This document shows positions 30,901 through 38,774 of a stretch of 64,000 bases of DNA, one piece after another; the stretch's first letter is position 1; each line of letters opens with the position of its first letter. The notes under the pieces are model-generated. The model made no database searches. It was not told where the DNA came from and saw nothing but the letters and a program-made list of their open reading frames with translations. This stretch comes from Pseudomonas taiwanensis (lineage in GTDB: Bacteria; Pseudomonadota; Gammaproteobacteria; Pseudomonadales; Pseudomonadaceae). Made by a program: the position numbers and the translations under genes. Location: assembly GCF_013393345.1 (NCBI RefSeq), contig NZ_QJRF01000030.1:62001-126000 (forward strand), given 5' to 3'.

Positions 30901-31911
30901 CGGGTGCAGGGCCGACAGCTTGATGGAGATGCCTGGGCCTTCATAGATGCCGCGTCCGTGGGAGGCCTTGCCGATGGCATGGATGGCCTGCTCGTAGGAC
31001 GCGTAGTAGCGCTGGGCGTCTTCTTCGGTCAGCGCGGCTTCGCCGAGCATGTCGTAGGAGTAGCGGAAGCCCTTGGCTTCGAAGTTGGTGGCGTTGGCCA
31101 GCGCTTCGGCGATGGTTTCGCCGGTGACGAATTGCTCGCCCATCAGGCGCATCGCCATGTCCACGCCTTTGCGGATCACGGGCTCGCCGCTCTTGCCGAT
31201 GATGCGGTTCAGCGAGGACGACAGGCCGGCTTCATTGTGGGTGGACACCAGCTTGCCGGTGATCAGCAGGCCCCAGGAGGCGGCGTTGACGAACATCGAC
31301 GGGCTCTGGCCCAGGTGCTGCTGCCAGTTGCCGGTGCTGATCTTGTCGCGGATCAGGGCGTCACGGGTGCCCTTGTCCGGGATACGCAGCAGGGCTTCGG
31401 CCAGGCACATCAGTGCCACGCCTTCCTGGGAGGACAGGGAGAACTCCTGCAGCAGGCCCTGGACGATGCCGGCGCGGCCACCAGCGCTCTTCTGGTTACG
31501 CAGCTTCTCGGCGATGCCGTAGGCCAGCTTGTAGGCGGCGTCGGACATCTCGGCGGGCAGGCGCGCCTGCTCCAGAAGCATCGGCACGGCTTCCTGTTCG
31601 GGGCGGCGGTAGGCGGCAGTAATGGCCGCACGCAGCACGGATTGCGGCAGGATGCTTTCGGCGAATTCGAGGAATGGCTGGTGAGCGGCCTCGGGGAGGG
31701 CTTCGAGCGCGTCGTGGTCACCTTCGGCCAGGCGCTGGGCGATGCCCTGGAGTTCCGGCAGGGTCATGCCGCTTTCCAGTGCCTCGAGGTAGCTGAAGAT
31801 CGCTTGCTTGATCAGCCAATGCGGGGTGCGCTCGATCCTGCGCGCAGCTTCCTTGAGACGGTCGCGGGTCGCTTCGTCCAGTTTCACGCCAAGGGTGGTG
31901 CTCGTAGCCAT
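27934..31911 (-). CDS. putA: Trifunctional PutA: repressor, proline dehydrogenase and P5C dehydrogenase
   Basis: This 1325-aa enzyme oxidises proline to glutamate. Residues 1-47 form a ribbon-helix-helix DNA-binding domain (TTLGVKLDEATRDRLKEAARRIERTPHWLIKQ without a break), nearly identical to that of E. coli PutA, which represses the put genes. The FAD-dependent proline dehydrogenase barrel (about 260-570) has ISIKLSALHPRYSRAQ and RLVKGAYWDSEIKRAQ. The P5C dehydrogenase (about 650-1110) has the catalytic Cys in GQRCSALRVL and Glu in AETGGQNAM. A C-terminal domain follows. No putP is adjacent; a TetR gene lies upstream on the same strand. Confidence 0.96.
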   Translation of the reverse strand: MATSTTLGVKLDEATRDRLKEAARRIERTPHWLIKQAIFSYLEALESGMTLPELQGIAQRLAEGDHDALEALPEAAHQPFLEFAESILPQSVLRAAITAAYRRPEQEAVPMLLEQARLPAEMSDAAYKLAYGIAEKLRNQKSAGGRAGIVQGLLQEFSLSSQEGVALMCLAEALLRIPDKGTRDALIRDKISTGNWQQHLGQSPSMFVNAASWGLLITGKLVSTHNEAGLSSSLNRIIGKSGEPVIRKGVDMAMRLMGEQFVTGETIAEALANATNFEAKGFRYSYDMLGEAALTEEDAQRYYASYEQAIHAIGKASHGRGIYEGPGISIKLSALHPRYSRAQYERMMGELYPRLLSLTLLAKQYDIGLNIDAEEADRLEISLDMLERLCFEPSLKGWNGVGFVIQAYQKRCPYVIDYVIDLARRSQHRLMIRLVKGAYWDSEIKRAQVDGLEGFPVYSRKVYTDISYIACARKLLGVPDAIYPQFATHNAHTLSAIYQIAGQNYYPGQYEFQCLHGMGEPLYEQVVGKVADGKLNRPCRIYAPVGTHETLLAYLVRRLLENGANTSFVNRIADHSISIKDLVEDPVTSAESMASVEGALGLPHPRIPQPKALYGEARVNSSGIDMANEHRLASLSSALLSSGHANWRAQPMLGCPTSEGAAEPVLNPADHRDVVGHVQNATTADVGSAVLASITAAPIWQSTPPVERAAALDRAADLMEAEMQPLMGLLAREAGKTFANAIAEVREAVDFLRYYAAQARHDFANDTHRPLGPVVCISPWNFPLAIFAGQVAAALAAGNTVLAKPAEQTPLIAAQAVRIMLQAGIPEGVVQLLPGLGHTVGAALVGDERVKGVMFTGSTEVAGILARNVAGRLDAQGRPIPLIAETGGQNAMIVDSSALAEQVVTDVIASAFDSAGQRCSALRVLCVQEDVADRVVEMLKGAMAECRIGNPEHLNVDIGPVIDAEAKANIDKHIQAMRSKGRSVFQIARTEGDVMQRGTFVMPTLIELDSLADLEREIFGPVLHLLRYKREDMDALLDQINATGYGLTLGVHTRIDETIAKVVDKAHAGNLYVNRNMVGAVVGVQPFGGEGLSGTGPKAGGPLYMYRLLATRPADGVSRTFQRLDGQNVADSQQRKSLQESQGKPLEALKAWAAKNGKDGLANACDSFAEQSQSGLSRVLPGPTGERNTYVLLPREAVLCLADDEADLLTQLAATLAVGSSALWATSDLTSKLRGALPKAVQARIQLVADWNQAEVEFDAVLHHGDSDQLGAVCKQVASRKGPIIGVQGLSRGETSVPLERLLIERAISVNTAAAGGNASLMTIG

Positions 31912-32218
31912 TTCTTGTCCTCTTCTCAGCCGTGGTCGACGGCATTAGCGGCGCAAAGAGTAGCGATGTCCTACAAGGGGTGCAACCGGGTGCAACCAAA
32001 GGTCGTGAGGCTGGCAGCATTCTCCGGATGAAAGGTCGCATCCAGGCTCGAAAAAGTTGCACCTGAAAAGTGGAGAGGCACAGCAATCCCGGGATTCAGC
32101 GGCCCATGAGCGACGGAGAAGAGGGAGGTGCAACCCAGGTGCAGCCGGTTTCGACCCCACCTGGAAAGCATAGGCCGCCCTCGGTGGATGCCGAGGGCGG
32201 CGACGGATGGCGGGGGCG
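31912..32218. promoter_or_regulatory. putA upstream region
   Basis: There is no gene in these 307 bases between putA and the TetR-type gene. The region carries at least four perfect copies of the PutA core site and must contain the putA promoter, which I could not place. Confidence 0.65.
31981..32134. promoter_or_regulatory. Cluster of GTTGCA sites (candidate PutA operators)
   Basis: TGCAAC occurs at 31981-31986, 31991-31996 and 32129-32134, and GTTGCA at 32056-32061. A near match (TGCAGC) is at 32140-32145. GTTGCA is the core recognised by the E. coli PutA ribbon-helix-helix domain, and the domain here is nearly the same. The first two copies are spaced ten bases apart, one helical turn. 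The sites lie 70-223 bases before the putA start, so autorepression is likely. Confidence 0.7.
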
Positions 32219-32788
32219 TCAGGGCTTGGCCGCTTGTGCAGCCTCTACCTGGGCGAGGAGGGTGGTGCGGGCGCTTTCGAGGATGCGGTCTGATAGTTCC
32301 TCGCTGGCTACGCTGCGGGCCAGGGTCAGTGCACCCACCAGGGTGGAAAGCATGGTCAGGGCCTGCTCGGAGCTGCCGACTTCCTTCTCCACCAGTACCA
32401 GCAGATTGTTCAGCACGCTGTCGGTGATGGGACTCGCATTACCGCGCTGGCCCAGTTCCGCCGCCATGGTGGGCAGCGGGCAACCTTGTTCGGGATGGGC
32501 ACGGTGCTGCGGGGAAAGGTAGCGCTCGAAGAAGGTCCTCAGCGGCTGGTCCTTGGCGAAGGCCTTGACCCACTGGGCGTTGGCGTCGTTCGCCGCTGCC
32601 TGCAGGGCTTCTTCCACCAGGGCGTCCTTGGACTTGAAGTGTGCATAAAAGCCGCCATGGGTCAGGCCGAGGGCCTTCATCAGCGGTTGCAGCCCAGTGG
32701 CGTCGATGCCTTCGGCACGGAAACGGCGGGACGCTTCGGTGACGATGCGCTTGTGGGTTTCGGCTTTGTGATCTTCGGGGTAGCGCAT
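32219..32788 (-). CDS. TetR-family transcriptional regulator
   Basis: A 189-aa repressor. The N-terminal helix-turn-helix (ETHKRIVTEASRRFRAEGID, then LMKALGLTHGGFYAHFKSKDALV) is typical of the TetR/AcrR family. The ligand-binding part (about 70-185) has a conserved QGCPLPTMAAEL stretch. ATG 32788 is chosen because GAGGCGAC precedes it; the annotated longer frame would add 15 residues. An inverted repeat 25-48 bases upstream is a likely operator for autoregulation. The targets are unknown. Confidence 0.88.
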   Translation of the reverse strand: MRYPEDHKAETHKRIVTEASRRFRAEGIDATGLQPLMKALGLTHGGFYAHFKSKDALVEEALQAAANDANAQWVKAFAKDQPLRTFFERYLSPQHRAHPEQGCPLPTMAAELGQRGNASPITDSVLNNLLVLVEKEVGSSEQALTMLSTLVGALTLARSVASEELSDRILESARTTLLAQVEAAQAAKP

Positions 32789-32812
32789 GTCGGTCGCCTC
32801 GTTCGCAAAGTT

Positions 32813-32836
32813 GATATGGCGATTGTAATTCATATC
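32813..32836. promoter_or_regulatory. Candidate TetR operator
   Basis: GATATG-N12-CATATC, a perfect six-base inverted repeat with half-site centres 18 bases apart, lies just upstream of the TetR gene start. Confidence 0.5.
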
Positions 32837-32917
32837 CCCTTTTGTGCGAGGCGCAATCGACCGGCGCGCACGAGGGCGCCGTGGGATGTCCAGTTCGCGG
32901 GTACAGGTGGTGATTGG

Positions 32918-33862
32918 TCAGCCCGAAACCAGGGCTTGCTCGGTTTTCACCGCATTGATGAAGGCCTGCATGGCGGAGGACTTGATGCGGTGCCGTCGGG
33001 TGATCAGGCCGAACGGCGGCAGACGCGGCTCGAAAGCGATGGGGAGGACCGCCAGCAGGTGACGGCCGGGGTAATCCTCCACCACCGAGCGCGGGGTGAC
33101 ACCGATCATGTCGGTCTGCTGCAGCAGTGAAAGGAGCGTCATGATGGAGGTGGTTTCCACAATGCTGCTAGGAATGTCCACCCGTGCATTGTGGAAAGCC
33201 TGATTGACGATGGCGCGCATCGGGCTGGGGTGCTGCTGCAGCACCCAGGTCATGCCTTGCAGCTCGGTCCAGGTCAGGTTCCCGGCGGTGGCAACGGGGT
33301 TCTGTGCGCCGGCGATCACGCAGAGTTCTTCCTCGCCCAGGCTGTCGAACAGCAGGTCGTCGGCGCGGGCACCGGTGGGAATACGGCCGAGTACCACGTC
33401 CAGTTGATCCTGCTGCAGCGCCTGTACCAGCACGTCGCTGGTGTCCACCTGGATACTCATGGAGAGTCGCGGGTGGCTCTTCTTCAGGGTCGCAATGGTG
33501 CGGGTCAGCAAGCCCGAGGCCAGCGCGGGAATGGCGCCCACCGTGACCCGGCCGAGATTGCCTGACTCCAGCGCTGCCAGCTCTTCGCGCATGCCGGAGA
33601 GTTCGGCGAACACCATGCGCGCGTAATAGATCACCGTCTCGCCAAAGGGCGTGGCGCGCATGCCGCGGGGCAGGCGCTCGAACAGTTCCACCCCGAGCAG
33701 GCCTTCGGCCTCATGCAGCATCTTGGTGGCGGCCGGCTGGGTCATGCCGATCTCCTCGGCGGCGCGGCGCAACGAGCCGAATTCCTGCAGGGCCAGCATC
33801 AGGCGCAATTGCCGCAGGCGCAGGCGGCTGTGGATAAGAGCGGCTTCGGGGATGCGTGACAT
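32918..33862 (-). CDS. LysR-family regulator (probable tct/sugar-acid regulator)
   Basis: A 314-aa protein. It has an N-terminal winged helix (RLRQLRLMLALQEFGSLRRAAEEIGMTQPAATKMLHEAE) and an effector-binding domain of the LysR type beginning near residue 95 (GRVTVGAIPALASGLLTRTIATLK). The sequence resembles the GbpR-type sub-group that controls sugar and sugar-acid uptake. ATG 33862 gives a normal LysR start. It lies downstream of tctA on the same strand, with a REPIN between them. I infer that it controls tctCBA and the divergent cassette. Confidence 0.87.
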   Translation of the reverse strand: MSRIPEAALIHSRLRLRQLRLMLALQEFGSLRRAAEEIGMTQPAATKMLHEAEGLLGVELFERLPRGMRATPFGETVIYYARMVFAELSGMREELAALESGNLGRVTVGAIPALASGLLTRTIATLKKSHPRLSMSIQVDTSDVLVQALQQDQLDVVLGRIPTGARADDLLFDSLGEEELCVIAGAQNPVATAGNLTWTELQGMTWVLQQHPSPMRAIVNQAFHNARVDIPSSIVETTSIMTLLSLLQQTDMIGVTPRSVVEDYPGRHLLAVLPIAFEPRLPPFGLITRRHRIKSSAMQAFINAVKTEQALVSG

Positions 33863-33956
33863 GGACGGGGCTCGGCAGTCAGGGAGCGGCAAGCCTGACA
33901 AGAATTGCCAGGCATTGCCAAGGGGCGGAAGGAAGTGGGGCACAGGACAGAAGCCT

Positions 33957-34017
33957 TGTAGGAGCTAGCTTGCTAGCGAAAAGGGGCTATTCGCTGGCAA
34001 GCCAGCTCCTACGGATT
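33957..34017. repeat. REPIN-like element, family B, copy 1
   Basis: GTAGGAGCTAGCTTGCTAGC and the inverted GCTGGCAAGCCAGCTCCTAC flank a short spacer (AAAAGGGGCTATT). The same pair recurs at 46158-46213. It fills the gap between tctA and the LysR gene. Confidence 0.75.
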
Positions 34018-34029
34018 GCAAGGCTCCAT

Positions 34030-35556
34030 TCAGATTGCGTTTTCCTTCCGCGCTTTCGCGTTGCGGAGACTGCATAGCGCCTTGGCGCCTCGCGCCAGCA
34101 GCGGCCAGAACAGCATCAGCAGCGCGGCCGTGGTCAGGCTGCCCACCAGCGGGTTGGACCAGAAGATCGACAGCTCGCCGTTGGAGAACAGCATCGACTG
34201 GCGGAACGCATCTTCGGCCTTGTCCCCCAATACGGCGGCCAGGACCAGCGGGGCGATCGGGTAGCCGAGTTTCTTGAACAGGTAGCCCAGCGCGCCAAAG
34301 AACAGCATCAGTCCCACGTCGAACATCGAGTTGTGTACCGAGTAGGCGCCGATGGCGCAGACCATCACGATGATCGGGGCGATGATCGAGAAGGGGATGC
34401 GCAGGATCGACGCGAACAGCGGCACGGTGGCCAGCACCACGATCAGGCTGACGACGTTGCCCAGGTACATGCTGGCGATCAGCCCCCAGACGAAGTCGTG
34501 CTGCTCGACGAACAGCGTCGGCCCCGGATGCAGGCCCCAGATCATCAGGCCGCCGAGCATCACCGCCGCCGTGGCCGAGCCGGGGATGCCCAGGGTCAGC
34601 ATCGGCAGCAGGGCGCTGGTGCCGGCGGAATGGTCGGCGGTCTCCGGGGCGATGACCCCTTCAATCTCGCCCTTGCCGAAGTTCTCGCGATTCTTCGAGA
34701 AGCGCCGCGCCAGGCTGTAGCTCATGAAGGATGCCGCGGTGGGGCCGCCGGGGGTGATGCCCATCCAGCAACCCACCAGCGCGCTGCGCAGCCAGCTCAG
34801 CCAGTAGCGTGGCAGCTTCGCCCAGGTGCGGAAGATCACCATCGGCGTGATGCGCGCACGCTCGCCGCGGAACACCAGCCCTTCTTCGACCGTGCAGAGG
34901 ATCTCGCCGATGCCGAACAGGCCTATCACCGCGACTTCGAAGCTGATGCCCGAGAGCAGCCAGTTTTGGTCGAAGGTCAGGCGCAGGTCACCGGACACCG
35001 TGTCCATGCCGACGGCGGCCATGGCGAAACCGATCATCATCGCCACCACCGTCTTCAAGGGCGGGTTCTTGCTCATGCCGATGAAGGTGCAGAACGCCAG
35101 CAGGTAGACCGCGAAGAATTCCGGCGAGCTGAAGCGCATGGCGAAATCGGCGATGCGGGTGGAGAGGAAGGTCAACAGCAGCACGCCGACCAGCGCGCCC
35201 AGCAGGGCCGAGGTGAAGGCGGCGGTCAGGGCTTCGGCGGCCTTGCCCTGGCGGGCCATCGGGTAGCCGTCGAAGGTGGTTGCCACCGATGACGGCTCGC
35301 CAGGGATGTTGAACAGGATCGAGGTGATCGAGCCACCGAACAGCGCGCCCCAATACATGCAGGAGAGCAGGATGATGGCCGACACCGGCTCCATGGTGAA
35401 GGTCAGTGGCAGCAGCAGCGCGACGCCATTGGGTGCGCCCAGGCCCGGCAGGACGCCGACGAGGATTCCCAGCAGCACCCCGATCACCATCAGGCCGATA
35501 TGGCCGGGGGTGAGGATCAGGTTCATGCCGTGCATGAGTGATTCGAGTTCGCTCAT
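34030..35556 (-). CDS. tctA: Tripartite tricarboxylate transporter large membrane subunit TctA
   Basis: A 508-aa polytopic membrane protein of the TctA family with about eleven helices. The family pattern is visible: LGILVGVLPGLGAPNGVALLLPLTF near residue 30 and PGGPTAASFMSYSLARR near 275. It forms the carrier with TctB and takes substrate from TctC. The start overlaps the tctB stop (ATGA), so translation is coupled. ATG 35556 is used; the longer frame reaches into tctB. Confidence 0.92.
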   Translation of the reverse strand: MSELESLMHGMNLILTPGHIGLMVIGVLLGILVGVLPGLGAPNGVALLLPLTFTMEPVSAIILLSCMYWGALFGGSITSILFNIPGEPSSVATTFDGYPMARQGKAAEALTAAFTSALLGALVGVLLLTFLSTRIADFAMRFSSPEFFAVYLLAFCTFIGMSKNPPLKTVVAMMIGFAMAAVGMDTVSGDLRLTFDQNWLLSGISFEVAVIGLFGIGEILCTVEEGLVFRGERARITPMVIFRTWAKLPRYWLSWLRSALVGCWMGITPGGPTAASFMSYSLARRFSKNRENFGKGEIEGVIAPETADHSAGTSALLPMLTLGIPGSATAAVMLGGLMIWGLHPGPTLFVEQHDFVWGLIASMYLGNVVSLIVVLATVPLFASILRIPFSIIAPIIVMVCAIGAYSVHNSMFDVGLMLFFGALGYLFKKLGYPIAPLVLAAVLGDKAEDAFRQSMLFSNGELSIFWSNPLVGSLTTAALLMLFWPLLARGAKALCSLRNAKARKENAI

Positions 35557-36074
35557 TTCAACAGCCCTCCCAACATGGCCAGGGGACCGGCTTGCAGCGG
35601 CACCTTGAACCAGAGCGCGAAGATCAGGTAGCTGGCCAGTGCCGCGCCGCAGGAAACGGCGCAAATGCTGAGCCAGCCATAGGGCTTGCCGCGCTGGCGG
35701 TCACGCCACATGAACCAGGCGATGAACAGGGCCGAAGCCAGGTACATACCGGTGAAGGGCATGGCGGCCACGTACAGCGCGATGGGCACGAACACCGCCA
35801 GTACCTGGCGGAATGCCCCTCGGCTGACGAAGGCCTCGCCCAATGCGCGCCAATGCAGCGCTGTCAGCAGTAGGTTGGCGAGGCTGGCGACGGTCAGCAG
35901 CAGACCTATATAGAAGGGGAAGTAGCCCGGTTCCGGGCCGGCATCGCCCCAACCGATACCGCTTGCGTAGCTTCCGTGCATCACCACGCCGCCCAGGGCG
36001 GCCGTGAACAGCGCGAGACCGGATTCCACCCAGCGGGTGCCGATCAGCGTGGTCGAGTCATGCTTCGAGGACAT
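35553..36074 (-). CDS. tctB: Tripartite tricarboxylate transporter small membrane subunit TctB
   Basis: A 173-aa membrane protein with about four helices and the TctB family layout: an N-terminal helix, a short periplasmic stretch (GDAGPEPGYFPFYIGLLL) and paired C-terminal helices. It is encoded between tctC and tctA, overlapping the latter by four bases. Confidence 0.88.
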   Translation of the reverse strand: MSSKHDSTTLIGTRWVESGLALFTAALGGVVMHGSYASGIGWGDAGPEPGYFPFYIGLLLTVASLANLLLTALHWRALGEAFVSRGAFRQVLAVFVPIALYVAAMPFTGMYLASALFIAWFMWRDRQRGKPYGWLSICAVSCGAALASYLIFALWFKVPLQAGPLAMLGGLLK

Positions 36075-36122
36075 CTTTTTACCCCACTGACGGGCGCCGC
36101 GCGGGGCGGCGCCCGTGCTGGA

Positions 36123-37136
36123 TCACTTGCGCAGCCAGCCGGCCTGCTGGAAGACCGGGGTTACCCGGGCGGTGTCCTTTTCGATGTAGGCGGTCAGTTC
36201 GTCGCCAGCGAGGAAGGTCGGCACTAGCGCGTTGCGCTCCACGTACGCCTTGAACTCCGGGGTCTGGCTGACCTTGCGCAGCAGCTCGACATAGAACGCG
36301 CGCTGCTCGGGGGTGACGTCGCCGGCCATGAACACCGTGCGCGGGAAGCGGTACTGGTCGACGCCCAGGCCCTGTTCTTTGCAGGTCGGTACATCGGCCC
36401 AGCTCTGCTCACCCGCGACCTTCTCGGTGTAGGCCATGCGTTGCTGACTGAACACGCAGAGCGGCTGGATCTGGTTGCCGCGCCACTGGCTCAGGCTTTC
36501 GGCCGGATTGTTGACGTTGGAGGAGATGTGCTTGCCGGCGAGTTGCGTGGCCGCCTCGCTGCCGCTCTTGAAGGGGATATAGGTGAGTTTGCTGCCTGTG
36601 GTCTGGTTGAGCAGCAGGGTCAGGGTCTGGTCCACATCCTTGGACTGGCTGCCGCCCATGCGCAGCTTTGCCGGGTCGGCCTTGACCTGCTCGTAGTAGC
36701 CCTTGGCGTCTTTCCAGGGAGCGCCCTGATAGGTCCAGAGGATGAAATCGTCCTCGGCCAGGGCGGCAACTGGAGTAAGGTCGGTCCATTGGTAACCGAG
36801 CTTGGCGACCAGTGGCAGCAGGTAGACGTTGTTGGTCCCGATCACCAGGCGCTCGGCATCCCCCTTGGACAGCTTCATGTCCAGGAACGCCTCGGCACCG
36901 TTGCCGCCGCCTTTGTTCAGCACCACGGTGTTCACGTCCATCAGCTTGTGCTGGCTGATGATCGACTGGATCAGCCGACCGAGTTGGTCGGTACCGCCAC
37001 CGGGGCCGCCAGCGACGATGATCTCGACATTTTTCTCGGGTTGCCAGGCATCGGCGAGGGCGGGGAGGGCGCTGGCGCAGAGCAGGGTGCATCCGGCGAG
37101 CAGGCGAGCGATTTGACGAACGGGAGCGGTTCGCAT
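36123..37136 (-). CDS. tctC: Periplasmic binding protein TctC (Bug family)
   Basis: A 337-aa secreted receptor of the Bug/TctC family. The signal peptide ends near SALPALADA. The ligand-site hallmarks EIIVAGGPGGGTDQLGRLI and RMGGSQSKDVDQTLTLLLNQTTG follow. Such proteins bind carboxylates, including di- and tricarboxylates and sugar acids; the actual ligand is unknown. It is the first gene of tctCBA. The neighbouring divergent sugar-acid genes suggest a sugar-acid ligand. Confidence 0.9.
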   Translation of the reverse strand: MRTAPVRQIARLLAGCTLLCASALPALADAWQPEKNVEIIVAGGPGGGTDQLGRLIQSIISQHKLMDVNTVVLNKGGGNGAEAFLDMKLSKGDAERLVIGTNNVYLLPLVAKLGYQWTDLTPVAALAEDDFILWTYQGAPWKDAKGYYEQVKADPAKLRMGGSQSKDVDQTLTLLLNQTTGSKLTYIPFKSGSEAATQLAGKHISSNVNNPAESLSQWRGNQIQPLCVFSQQRMAYTEKVAGEQSWADVPTCKEQGLGVDQYRFPRTVFMAGDVTPEQRAFYVELLRKVSQTPEFKAYVERNALVPTFLAGDELTAYIEKDTARVTPVFQQAGWLRK

Positions 37137-37448
37137 GGTGGACCTCTTCTTGTGCTTGTTATGGGTGGGCCGAGTGTGTGAAGCGGGTGCTATTCCGTCT
37201 ACTCAATAAATCGCATACAGCGATAGCCTGGAGTTATCGCTGCTGACGCGACTGCTCCAGGCTGGCATATCAGGCTTTCGCCAACCCTTCGCCCGTACAG
37301 AATCGGAGACCGATATCCCCAGGGAATACGTCTATGAGGAAGTTTGATTAGACGGTTATTGCTCGCGGTTGGAATAGTTCACCCAAGCCGGCAGCGCCCA
37401 GGGCGAGTCGGGAAACCTGACAAGAACGATAAATACGAGGTCAGAGCC
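37137..37448. promoter_or_regulatory. Divergent promoter region between tctC and the sugar-acid cassette
   Basis: There is no gene in these 312 bases. They hold a 25-base inverted repeat at 37218-37242, well placed for a regulator that controls both directions. Individual promoter boxes are not clear. Confidence 0.6.
37218..37242. promoter_or_regulatory. Inverted repeat, candidate regulator site
   Basis: CAGCGATA-N9-TATCGCTG is a perfect eight-base inverted repeat, 82 bases from the tctC start. A related but weaker dyad lies before the second MFS gene at 40931-40955. Confidence 0.5.
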
Positions 37449-38774
37449 ATGGCTCATTCGAGCGCCGTACACCGCCTGCACCCTTCACCTGCCTCCACGG
37501 ATGATGCCGCCCGCCCCACCCGCGTTCGCTGGCGCATATTCGCGATCATCTTCGCCCTCACCGTGATCAACCTGATCGATCGGGTTTCCCTGTCCATCGC
37601 CATGCCCACCATCGGCAAGGAATTCGGCCTATCGCCCAGCATGCAGGGGCTGATCCTCAGTAGCTTCTTCTGGGCCTACGCGCTGCTGCAGATTCCCGGC
37701 GGCTGGTTGATCGACCGATATGGTCCGCGCCGGGTGATCGGCTGGTCGACCGGGCTCTGGGGTCTGTTCCAGACCCTGGCCGCGTTTGCCAGTGGCGGGC
37801 TGTCGCTGCTCTTCGCGCGCGTCGCCCTGGGGGCCGCCGAAGCGCCTTTGTTCCCCTCCGGCGGCAAGCTCAATTCCCTCTGGCTGGCGCCCAGCGAACG
37901 CAGTCGGGGCGCGGTCCTGATGGATTGCGGCGGCCCGCTGGGCGTTGCCCTCGGCGGCCTGATCATCGCCTACCTGATTGCCGTGCTCGGCTCCTGGCGC
38001 ATCGCCTTCTTCGTTGCCGGCATCGCCACCCTGGGCATGGCCTGGCTGGCCTGGCGCTACCTGCGCGACGATCCCGAGTTGCATCCCGACGTCAACGCCG
38101 AAGAACTCGCCCGTATTAATGCCGGCCGCTCCACTTCCGCAGCCCAGGCCGCCCGTGAACAGGTGAAGGGCCTTGGCATCGCCGCCCGCTCCCTCACCGG
38201 CATGCTCCTGGGGCGTGCCAGTTGGGCCATGGTGTTCTTCGGCCTGCTGACCTGGGGACCCAGCTATCTGGCCCAGGCGCGTGGTTTCGATATCAAGGGC
38301 ATCGGCGCTGCCACCTTCATCATCTTCCTCTGCGGCGCGGCCGGTTCGCTGTGCGGCGGTTTCCTCTGCGACACCCTGATCCGCAAGGGCGTGCGCCGGG
38401 GGCTGGCGGCGAAGGGGCTGCTGACGGTTTCCGGACTTGTCGCGCTGGGTGCCTTCATGCTCCTGCCCACCCTGCACGATGCGTACGCGGCTGTGGCGCT
38501 GCTCTGCCTCACCGCCTTCTTCCTGATGTGGGGCAGCCTCTACTGGAGCTTCCCCGCATTGCTGGCGGCCCCCGCGCGGGTCGGTCTGATCGGCGGCGTG
38601 ATGAACCTCGCCGGCAGCCTCGGCGGCATTTTCGTACCGATTGTGGTGGGCGTGATCCTTCAGTACTTCGGCGGCTATGCCGGCGTGCTCGGATTCTTCG
38701 CTGCCTGCTCGGCGCTGTTCGTCGCCGGCACGCTGCTGATCGGCCTGGACAACAACGAGGTGAACCATGGCTGA
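37449..38774 (+). CDS. MFS transporter, anion:cation symporter type
   Basis: A 441-aa protein with twelve predicted helices and ACS-family signs: NLIDRVSLSIAMPTIGKEFGLSPSMQGLILSSFFWAYALLQIPGGWLIDRYGPRRV in several adjoining segments. Relatives import glucarate, galactonate or hexuronates with protons. ATG 37449 is chosen, with GAGGTC ahead. The stop overlaps the amidohydrolase start by eight bases, so the two are co-transcribed. Confidence 0.87.
   Translation: MAHSSAVHRLHPSPASTDDAARPTRVRWRIFAIIFALTVINLIDRVSLSIAMPTIGKEFGLSPSMQGLILSSFFWAYALLQIPGGWLIDRYGPRRVIGWSTGLWGLFQTLAAFASGGLSLLFARVALGAAEAPLFPSGGKLNSLWLAPSERSRGAVLMDCGGPLGVALGGLIIAYLIAVLGSWRIAFFVAGIATLGMAWLAWRYLRDDPELHPDVNAEELARINAGRSTSAAQAAREQVKGLGIAARSLTGMLLGRASWAMVFFGLLTWGPSYLAQARGFDIKGIGAATFIIFLCGAAGSLCGGFLCDTLIRKGVRRGLAAKGLLTVSGLVALGAFMLLPTLHDAYAAVALLCLTAFFLMWGSLYWSFPALLAAPARVGLIGGVMNLAGSLGGIFVPIVVGVILQYFGGYAGVLGFFAACSALFVAGTLLIGLDNNEVNHG

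Noticed and set aside
29608-32031. Open frame of 807 codons on the plus strand, opposite putA
   Set aside because: It lies antisense to a secure putA. Long antisense frames arise from GC-rich codon use, and its Gly/Val/Ala/Gln-rich product resembles no family.
34333-35292. Open frame of 319 codons on the plus strand, opposite tctA
   Set aside because: Its His/Ala/Gly/Gln-rich composition is typical of a shadow, and tctA is secure.
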